Assembly: GCA_964434955.1 (NCBI GenBank) | Contig: CAYSXI010000207.1 | Location: 1-8,744 of the forward strand | Length of the DNA: 8,744 bases | Source of the DNA: JANQLU01 sp964434955 | Lineage (GTDB): Bacteria; Planctomycetota; Planctomycetia; Pirellulales; Pirellulaceae | Direction: 5' to 3' | Shown: positions 1-5,313 of the stretch, piece after piece | How the letters are laid out: every line of letters starts with the position of its first letter | Position numbering within the stretch: the first letter of the stretch is position 1 | Position numbers and translations under genes: made by a program | Notes under the pieces: model-generated | The model's database searches: none | Told to the model about the DNA's origin: nothing | Seen by the model: only the letters and a program-made list of their open reading frames with translations

Positions 1-533
1 GTTACGTCCTGCTTTCCAAGCACGGGATGATTGGGGTAATCCAGGGCGAAATGGATCTGAAATGTTCCTTCCGGATTTGGTTCGGCCTGAATCCAGCAGT
101 CTTCATCGCCAACCCGAATGTTTTGTTCGATCACCAGGCGTGGGCGAGTTTCATCCTGGCATTCAATTCCCGCTTCCTGAATGGCTTCGACGAATGCGAT
201 GCTGGACCCGTCGCAACCCGGCATCTCGGCCCGATCTACCCAGATTTCACAGTTGTCGATCTGCAATCCATAAAGCGCTGCCATGATGTGTTCGACCATG
301 TCGACGGAGGATCCATTAGCAAACAGCGAAGTTCTTCGCGGGGCATCGGCTCGAAAACCGATGGCCGCGGGAATTCGCGTCTGCGAAGGGATGTCTCGGC
401 GAATGAAGACGATTCCGTGATTCGCCGGTGCCGGGCGAAACTCGACGTTGACCCCCAACGAACTCCAGTAACCGAAACCGGAAACGTTGACAGGTCGGCA
501 AATGGTATTCTGTTTTCGAAGCACCGGTGTCAC
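1..533 (-). CDS. lpxC: UDP-3-O-acyl-N-acetylglucosamine deacetylase LpxC, N-terminal part (cut by window edge)
   Basis: LpxC removes the N-acetyl group from UDP-3-O-acyl-GlcNAc, the first committed step of lipid A synthesis in the cytoplasm, using a catalytic zinc. About 177 residues are visible and the 3' end lies outside the window. The N-terminus reads RKQNTICRPVNVSGFGYWSS (residues 6-25), the usual opening of the family, followed by the typical PAP..HGIVFIRRD segment. The signature VEHIMAALYGLQIDN spans residues 80-94, where E81 and H82 match the general base and first zinc ligand (E78/H79 in E. coli); a PGCDGSS motif follows. The other zinc ligands lie in the missing part. The start is GTG at 533: it is 11 bases after the stop of the skp-like gene and has a TAAAGG ribosome binding site 8 bases upstream, and no ATG is in frame at a suitable place. 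It is almost surely co-transcribed and translationally coupled with skp. Assignment to the family is secure. Confidence 0.93.
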   Translation of the reverse strand, partial: MTPVLRKQNTICRPVNVSGFGYWSSLGVNVEFRPAPANHGIVFIRRDIPSQTRIPAAIGFRADAPRRTSLFANGSSVDMVEHIMAALYGLQIDNCEIWVDRAEMPGCDGSSIAFVEAIQEAGIECQDETRPRLVIEQNIRVGDEDCWIQAEPNPEGTFQIHFALDYPNHPVLGKQDV

Positions 534-541
534 GTAATGGA

Positions 542-547
542 CCTTTA
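542..547 (-). promoter_or_regulatory. Ribosome binding site of lpxC, overlapping the skp stop codon
   Basis: The minus strand reads TAAAGG here, with 8 bases before the GTG at 533. The TAA of this motif is the stop codon of the upstream skp-like gene, so terminating ribosomes sit on the lpxC initiation region. This supports the GTG start and suggests translational coupling of the chaperone and LpxC. Confidence 0.7.
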
Positions 548-1132
548 CTTGTTTTGGTTTTGATTGGTACGTGTGACTTGAGCCAAATACTGAATGATTG
601 GCTGTGTGATGTCTTTCTGGGGTGCGTTGTAAACAACACTTTGGTTGACCCAACGCATGATCGAGTCCGCGTTCTTCTGGTCAACTTCGTTCTTTTGATA
701 AGCCATCACGATCCGGATGCCACGATCGTTGCAGTAGCGAGCAATCAGGCCTTGGATTTGCTGGTAGGTTACAAAGTGCAATTCGGCTTCGCGTTTTGCA
801 AATTCCTTGATTTGATTGCGGGCATCGACATCGAGTTTTGCTGCGAGTTGAGCCAGGCTTGACTCTTCCTGTTTGAACTCGGCCGATTCCTTGTTTTCCA
901 TGGCCATCAGGCGATCGTTTCTTGCGATCAGGGCCGTTCGCTGCTCGTTCATCTTTGACTTGAAAGCTTCAGCTTCTTTTTGCAGTTGAGTCAACTGTTG
1001 ATTGAATGTTGGGTGGCTGCGGAATACTTGAGCCAGGTCAATGATGCAGACATTGGTTTTCTGCTGAGCGTTTGCCAGAGTGGCGGCAAAGGCAACCAAG
1101 CCAATAGCGATGACAAAAGAAAGGGATTTCAT
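545..1132 (-). CDS. skp: Skp/OmpH family periplasmic chaperone
   Basis: Skp/OmpH proteins are trimeric periplasmic holdases that carry unfolded outer-membrane proteins from the Sec translocon toward the outer membrane. The product has 195 residues (E. coli Skp about 160). A signal peptide is clear: basic MK start, hydrophobic core through residue 19, and an ANA|QQ cleavage site after residue 22. The mature protein opens with TNVCIIDLAQVF, matching the family's first beta strand (..IavVdvqrvf..). Residues 35-130 are rich in Lys, Glu and Gln with heptad-like spacing, as expected for the long coiled-coil tentacles. The start ATG at 1132 has GGAG (1141-1144) 8 bases upstream. It lies directly upstream of lpxC, echoing the skp-lpxD-fabZ-lpxA arrangement of proteobacteria with a different lipid A gene as neighbour. 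The Asn/Gln-rich C-terminal end (NQNQNK) is of no known importance. The family is sure; the symbol is used in the family sense. Confidence 0.85.
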   Translation of the reverse strand: MKSLSFVIAIGLVAFAATLANAQQKTNVCIIDLAQVFRSHPTFNQQLTQLQKEAEAFKSKMNEQRTALIARNDRLMAMENKESAEFKQEESSLAQLAAKLDVDARNQIKEFAKREAELHFVTYQQIQGLIARYCNDRGIRIVMAYQKNEVDQKNADSIMRWVNQSVVYNAPQKDITQPIIQYLAQVTRTNQNQNK

Positions 1133-1190
1133 TTATTGCACTCCATTGCGTCCAGCTCAAAATGTTTTTCTTGTCGTTTGAGTCATTGAG

Positions 1191-1208
1191 CCCCGAATCC
1201 ATTCGGGG
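1191..1208. repeat. Perfect 8-bp inverted repeat (stem-loop) in the gap upstream of skp
   Basis: CCCCGAAT at 1191-1198 and ATTCGGGG at 1201-1208 are perfect complements separated by two bases, or 7 bp with a 4-base loop. It lies 59 bases upstream of the skp start and 105 bases after the stop of the Asn-rich gene, both read leftward. In that direction the bases after the stem are CTCAATGACTC, with no U tract, so it is not a canonical intrinsic terminator. It may be a 3'-end or processing hairpin for the upstream transcript, a 5' leader element of skp, or a protein-binding palindrome. Confidence 0.6.
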
Positions 1209-1312
1209 AATTCTGTGTCGTGGTGATTGTTGCTTTTTTTTCCAAACGCGTAAATATCGATCGATGGCAAATTGCGAAAGGTCAAATTTTCAGTTGCTGT
1301 CAGTGTTTCGGA

Positions 1313-2962
1313 TCAGTTGTTGTTTTGCGAAAAGGTGTGGCGAAGGTCGTCTGCCAAATCCTGGTATCGCATGTATGATGTTCGCCAGTTGATCAGCAAG
1401 TAAATGTTGAGTCCCACCGAGCAAAAGAACATGAACCAGACCACGGAAAACAAAGTCGTGCTTCCGTTGGCAACCGGTTGGCTGCTGGTGTTATCCGCAT
1501 CCACTTTTTCGTTTTCGGAATTGGCGTTTGTGTTGTTAACCGGGGTGGAACCCGTGTTGCTGACATTGGTGTGTTGATTCGGATTTGGATAGTTTTGATT
1601 CGCAATCGGTTGTCTTTGGGGGAGCGGCCCATTGGTCATCGGTGCCGAGGTCGCCATGAAATTGCCGCTGCCCATCGGGAAGTTATTGGCCATTCGTGGC
1701 GAATTGTTTTGTAGAGCCTGGTTCTGGGTTCCCGACCAGTTGGGTTGGTTGCCCCAAGCGGGATTGTTCGCCATCGGATTTTGGATCGGCGGTTGAGAAT
1801 TGAAGTTGGAATTGGGATTCACCAAGTTGGAATTGTTGTTGGCCAACCCCATGCCATTGTTTCTTGGTGGGACGGTTTGCATGCCCATGGGGTTGCCCGA
1901 CTGGACGTTGGGGAGGTTCGTGTTCCCATGGTTGAGTGGTGGGAAATTCGTGTTCAGTAACCCGTTTTGCGAGTTGACGAGATTCCCGTTGTTTCTCGGT
2001 TGGTTGTTCACCGGGGGCGTTCCGTTGAAACTTCCACCGCCAAATTGGCTTCCTGTTCCCTGATTATTGAAGGCATTGTTCGGTTGAGCCTGGCCGCTGT
2101 TGATTTGCGGGACGTTGTTGTTTGGCAAGAGATTGCTGTTTGTCTGTGGATTGTTGTTCGGAACCAAGGGGTTGTTGTTGCCGGCGTTTGGAAACGCGGA
2201 ATTGCCCACGGAATTGTTTGATTTCTGAAGGACGCTCGACGAATTGGCCTGATTCTGGTTGCCGGTTAAAGGAGTGCTGTTGTTGCCGCCAAAAACATTG
2301 TCTGCCGAATTGATGGCCGGTGGCGGTGTCGATGGCAAGTTGTTATTCGGGAGATTGTTGTTGGGGAGATTGTTGTTAGGCAATGCACTTGAGTTGCTTC
2401 CGCCAAACTGCGTGTTCCAATTTGCATTTGGAAGAGCATTTCCGTTGTTGATTCCGCCATTTCCGCTATTGGCATTCGCGTTATTTGCATTTGAATTACT
2501 TGCATTCACGGCAGGGATGCCGCCATTGGCATCGCCATTGGTCGGAGGTTCGTAAATGACTTTGATGAGCCCGATGTCCTTTTTCGGATCAATTGGGCTC
2601 TCGAGCATTTTTCCCTTTTTCAAGTTTTCGACGAGTTGGGGAGTCAAGGACAACAGCAAGGAGTTGAGGCCCGAAGCATCGACATTGCCTTCTTTGCTGG
2701 GATCAAAAATACTTGGCGAGCGTGTCGTTCGCGCGTTGGTCTGCACGTACTTCAATAAGACTCGATCGAATGTTTTGTTGGTCGGAAGGAAACTCTTCAG
2801 GCCTTGCCGACGCGACAACTCGTAAATCAGGTTGTCGTCCAACTCAAGAACATAGGTGCCAGATGAGGTCGAAGAATCCTGAGCCTGAACAGGCGATACC
2901 GATAGAACCGGCGATGCCAAAAGCACGGCCAAGGTCAGCGTCAACGCAATCAATCCCTTCAT
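1313..2962 (-). CDS. Exported, C-terminally anchored Asn-rich protein of unknown function
   Basis: Not recognised as a named family. The 549 residues fall into four parts. (1) Residues 1-28 are a signal peptide with hydrophobic core IALTLTLAVLLASPVLSV and a likely site around VQA|QDS. (2) Residues 35-140 are a compact, normally composed domain with charged residues. (3) Residues about 141-500 are low complexity, by hand count about 103 Asn in 360 residues, with Pro, Gly, Ser and Gln and almost no charge; LPNNN repeats three times in tandem at 194-208. (4) Residues about 504-526 form one membrane helix (FSVVWFMFFCSVGLNIYLLI) followed by a short tail with several Arg (WRTSYMRYQ). The expected topology is N-terminal domain and stalk outside the cytoplasm, tail inside. 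The only cysteine lies in the membrane helix. Start ATG 2962 has GGAG (2970-2973) 7 bases upstream. It precedes skp-lpxC on the same strand with a 180-base gap. An envelope stalk, adhesin-like or scaffolding role is a guess. Confidence 0.8.
   Translation of the reverse strand: MKGLIALTLTLAVLLASPVLSVSPVQAQDSSTSSGTYVLELDDNLIYELSRRQGLKSFLPTNKTFDRVLLKYVQTNARTTRSPSIFDPSKEGNVDASGLNSLLLSLTPQLVENLKKGKMLESPIDPKKDIGLIKVIYEPPTNGDANGGIPAVNASNSNANNANANSGNGGINNGNALPNANWNTQFGGSNSSALPNNNLPNNNLPNNNLPSTPPPAINSADNVFGGNNSTPLTGNQNQANSSSVLQKSNNSVGNSAFPNAGNNNPLVPNNNPQTNSNLLPNNNVPQINSGQAQPNNAFNNQGTGSQFGGGSFNGTPPVNNQPRNNGNLVNSQNGLLNTNFPPLNHGNTNLPNVQSGNPMGMQTVPPRNNGMGLANNNSNLVNPNSNFNSQPPIQNPMANNPAWGNQPNWSGTQNQALQNNSPRMANNFPMGSGNFMATSAPMTNGPLPQRQPIANQNYPNPNQHTNVSNTGSTPVNNTNANSENEKVDADNTSSQPVANGSTTLFSVVWFMFFCSVGLNIYLLINWRTSYMRYQDLADDLRHTFSQNNN
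2337..2381 (-). repeat. Tandem 15-bp repeat, three copies, inside the Asn-rich gene
   Basis: On the plus strand three consecutive 15-base units (2337-2351, 2352-2366, 2367-2381) share the core AG(A/T)TTGTT(G/A)TT. They encode the repeated LPNNN motif of the Asn-rich stalk. Because the unit is a multiple of three, gain or loss of copies would change stalk length without shifting the frame. Copies 2 and 3 differ at only two bases, which suggests recent duplication. Confidence 0.75.
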
Positions 2963-2999
2963 TGGGTTGCTCCGCAGTTGGGTCTAACAATTAATGCGG

Positions 3000-3038
3000 A
3001 CGAGGCATAAACATTCTAATGGTTCAAGAATGCCTCGT
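3000..3038. repeat. 9-bp inverted repeat straddling the promoter of the Asn-rich gene
   Basis: ACGAGGCAT (3000-3008) and ATGCCTCGT (3030-3038) are perfect inverted copies with a 21-base spacer, so arm centres are 30 bp apart, close to three helical turns. A second, shorter inverted pair CATTCT (3012-3017) and AGAATG (3027-3032) lies inside and overlaps one arm. The arms sit at the predicted transcription start and at the edge of the predicted -35 box, which fits a dimeric or looping regulator better than an RNA hairpin, though an RNA structure cannot be excluded. Confidence 0.6.
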
Positions 3039-3042
3039 TCAA
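3013..3042 (-). promoter_or_regulatory. Predicted sigma70-type promoter for the Asn-rich gene
   Basis: On the minus strand a -35 box TTGAAC (3042-3037) is followed by an 18-base spacer and a -10 box TAGAAT (3018-3013; five of six match TATAAT). Transcription would begin near 3006, giving a leader of about 44 bases before the ATG at 2962. The prediction rests on consensus matching only; sigma factor preferences in this organism are unknown. Confidence 0.45.
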
Positions 3043-3244
3043 ACATTGCATGTTGAGTGGGTGTTTCCTTACACAACTTCGTGCGCAAAGTCCGTTTGAT
3101 ATCCAAGTTTCAATTTGCGCTCGCGTTAATCTAATCCGCTCTGACTTTTCAAGTAAATAGCGAATTAACGATCTCCCGAAAAATTGCCATTCATGCTATT
3201 TTCCCTTGCTGGCCCAAAAACTCGAATTCGCCCGTTCGTCATCG

Positions 3245-4219
3245 ATGAAAATCCTGATCCAAAAAGTGCTATCACATCGCAAGGCCTTGATGCAGGTTTT
3301 TCGTGTGTTGATCATTGCGTCGGTGTTGGTTGGCATTGCGTTTGCCCTTCGCTCTGCTTGGTTGGAGCTTGAAAAATCAGAGATCAATTGGAGCGAGGTT
3401 CGCCCAATCTGGCTTTTGCTATCGGGAATGGCTTATGCGATTGGGATGTTGGTACCCGCGATTTACTGGCATCAGCTGCTGAGACTTTCTGGAAACGACC
3501 CGGGGATTGGGAATACCATCCGTGCCTTTTACTTGAGCCAGCTCGGAAAATACGTGCCGGGCAAGGCGATGGTTGTCGTGATACGGACAAATGAAATCGG
3601 CAAATCGGGAGTGAATCCCGCGTTTGCCGCCACCACGGTTTTTATCGAAACGCTGACTTGGATGTCCGTGGGAGCCAGCCTCGGAGCCATTGTGCTTGCA
3701 GTTGCTTTGCGGGATCAGGTCTGGTTGATTGCAATCGCTGTTGCGATTGCGATCGTCGCTGGAATTCCGTCTTTGGGACCGGTGATGCGGAAGATCGTGG
3801 CCAAACTCAAGGTCAACAAATTGGACCACGAGATTGAAACACGTCTACGACGGCTCAGTTTGGGCTTCACGGCATGCGGGTACTTATTTCTGATCGTCGG
3901 CTGGTTATTGATGGCCGCAAGTCTTTACTTCGTGCTACAAGCATTGCCCGATCCCCGACCCGCGTGGGAGCATTTTCCTTTGGTGCTTGCCGGTGTTTCA
4001 CTGGCCGTGGTTTGCGGATTCCTGTCTTTGATCCCGGGTGGGCTTGGCGTCCGGGAGTTGGTTATGTTACCGATATTGGGGCCGATCGTTGGTCCCGTTT
4101 CTGCTATCGTTGCGGTGGTTCTGCTGCGATTGGTTTGGCTGGTCGCCGAATTGGCTTGCGCAGCGGTACTTCGATTAATCAAGATTTTGACAATTAAACG
4201 CACCCCGGTTCTTTCCTGA
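3245..4219 (+). CDS. Flippase-like polytopic membrane protein (LPG synthase TM / YbhN / AglD family)
   Basis: The family (PF03706-like, 'lysylphosphatidylglycerol synthase transmembrane region') comprises integral membrane proteins often encoded next to polyprenyl-phosphate glycosyltransferases and thought to help move or use lipid-linked sugars; the exact activity is unproven for most members. The protein has 324 residues with about eight hydrophobic segments. Two family hallmarks are clear: YLSQLGKYVPGK (residues 96-107) and LIPGGLGVRE (262-271). There is no soluble aminoacyl-transfer domain, so it is not a full MprF-type enzyme. The ATG at 3245 is preferred: it gives a short basic N-terminus (MKILIQKVLSHRK) before the first helix. 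An in-frame TTG at 3206 would add 13 residues with no better ribosome site; neither start has a good one. The stop TGA overlaps the ATG of the GT2 gene (TGATG), so the two are translationally coupled and likely act together. Confidence 0.85.
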   Translation: MKILIQKVLSHRKALMQVFRVLIIASVLVGIAFALRSAWLELEKSEINWSEVRPIWLLLSGMAYAIGMLVPAIYWHQLLRLSGNDPGIGNTIRAFYLSQLGKYVPGKAMVVVIRTNEIGKSGVNPAFAATTVFIETLTWMSVGASLGAIVLAVALRDQVWLIAIAVAIAIVAGIPSLGPVMRKIVAKLKVNKLDHEIETRLRRLSLGFTACGYLFLIVGWLLMAASLYFVLQALPDPRPAWEHFPLVLAGVSLAVVCGFLSLIPGGLGVRELVMLPILGPIVGPVSAIVAVVLLRLVWLVAELACAAVLRLIKILTIKRTPVLS

Positions 4220-5226
4220 TGAATTTGTCAATCGTCGTTCCCGTCTTCAATGAAGAAGAAAGTTTGCCGAAGCTTTTCGAAGAGATTCGCGCCGTTGAGG
4301 AATCGCATGGATACAAAATTTGGATCATTTTTGTCGACGATGGCTCCAAAGATACTTCATGGAAAGTCATCGAAAAGCTTTCGTCAGAATGTGATCGAGT
4401 CAAAGGAGTTCGGTTTCGTCGAAACTTCGGCAAGGCCTGTGCATTGGAAGCCGGGATGAGAGAAGTGGAAACGGATGTGGTCCTCACCATGGACGCGGAC
4501 CTTCAAGACGACCCGGCGGAGATTCCCAAATTCATTGAACAATTCGAGCAAGGCAAAGACGTGGTGAGCGGTTGGAAAAAAATCCGCCACGACCCGTTTC
4601 ATAAAACCATGCCATCGAAAGTATTCAACTGGATGGTCAATCGAATGACGGGAGTCAAGCTGAACGACCACAATTGCGGGTTCAAACTTTATCGACGAGA
4701 AATCTTCGATGAGGTCCGGCTATACGGTGAATTTCACCGGTTCATTCCCGTTCTCGCTTCGGCACGCGGTTGGCAAGTCGGAGAAGTGATTGTTAATCAT
4801 CGGGCGCGCGAATTTGGCAAATCCAAATATGGCATGTCGCGAATCATCAAGGGGTTTCTTGATTTGTTGACCGTCAGTTTTTTGACCAGCTACAACCATC
4901 GCCCGCAGCACTTGCTTGGTTCGATCGGACTGGGCTCAAGTTTCATTGGAGCTTGCTGTTTGTTTTATCTGGTCATCTACTGGAATGTCCGGATGTTTTA
5001 CATCAATTTTTACGACCAGGTCATTGGCCCCCCCGTTAGCGAGCGAGCGCTTTTGTACTACGCGTTGGGTGCTTTGCTTCTTGGCGCGCAACTGGTCAGC
5101 TTTGGACTTTTGGCGGAACTATTTGTCGCCAAACAACAGGGGCCGGATCGAGTTTATTCGGTTCGCGAGAGCGTTGGGCTGTCAAAATCGTCAGAGGATA
5201 ACGATTCAAATCCCGATTCGACGTAA
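4219..5226 (+). CDS. GT2 family polyprenyl-phosphate glycosyltransferase (DPM1/GtrB-like)
   Basis: Enzymes of this group transfer a sugar from a nucleotide donor to undecaprenyl (or other polyprenyl) phosphate at the cytoplasmic face, making the donor for extracytoplasmic glycosyltransferases. The 335-residue protein opens directly with the GT-A fold: IVVPVFNEEESL (residues 5-16), VDDGSKD (39-45) binding the nucleotide, FRRNFGK (66-72), the metal-binding DxD in DADLQDDP (92-99), NCGFKLYRR (152-160) and HRAREFGKSKYG (194-205), the last being typical of DPM1/GtrB/ArnC-type enzymes. Two membrane helices follow, about 233-254 and 277-303, as in GtrB, then a polar Ser/Asp/Asn tail. Which sugar is transferred cannot be read from sequence. 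The start overlaps the preceding flippase-like gene by one base; the GT-C-like gene follows after 87 bases. Family assignment is secure, substrate unknown. Confidence 0.92.
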   Translation: MNLSIVVPVFNEEESLPKLFEEIRAVEESHGYKIWIIFVDDGSKDTSWKVIEKLSSECDRVKGVRFRRNFGKACALEAGMREVETDVVLTMDADLQDDPAEIPKFIEQFEQGKDVVSGWKKIRHDPFHKTMPSKVFNWMVNRMTGVKLNDHNCGFKLYRREIFDEVRLYGEFHRFIPVLASARGWQVGEVIVNHRAREFGKSKYGMSRIIKGFLDLLTVSFLTSYNHRPQHLLGSIGLGSSFIGACCLFYLVIYWNVRMFYINFYDQVIGPPVSERALLYYALGALLLGAQLVSFGLLAELFVAKQQGPDRVYSVRESVGLSKSSEDNDSNPDST

Positions 5227-5313
5227 TTCCTTCAGCTGAATGGAAACTACCTGACTTCAGGGGTGTGCAAGTTACAATATTGGATTCGAATCATTGAATC
5301 GCACTCCGGTGAC

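Noticed and set aside
1234..1241. Run of eight T on the plus strand as an intrinsic terminator
   Set aside because: No plus-strand gene ends upstream of it, and the stem-loop at 1191-1208 is 25 bases away, too far to form a terminator with it.
1256..1265. ATCGATCGAT palindrome between the Asn-rich gene and skp
   Set aside because: A short self-complementary CGAT repeat that is expected by chance, with no flanking structure.
2259..2555. Plus-strand open frame of 98 codons with a hydrophobic Leu/Phe-rich product
   Set aside because: It is the complement of the Asn-rich stalk: AAC/AAT codons read backward give Leu/Val/Ile codons, so hydrophobicity is an artefact of composition.
3206..3244. Alternative TTG start adding 13 residues to the flippase-like protein
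   Set aside because: No ribosome binding site precedes it, and the ATG at 3245 gives the expected short basic N-terminus before the first membrane helix.
5231..5261. Two short palindromes (TTCAGCTGAA and CCTGA-CT-TCAGG) after the GT2 stop as a terminator
   Set aside because: Stems of about five base pairs and no U tract; the downstream gene is probably co-transcribed.
5263..5313. Alternative GTG start adding 17 residues to the GT-C-like protein
   Set aside because: The added residues look unlike a cytoplasmic leader and have no properly spaced ribosome site; ATG 5314 is preferred, but the choice is not certain.
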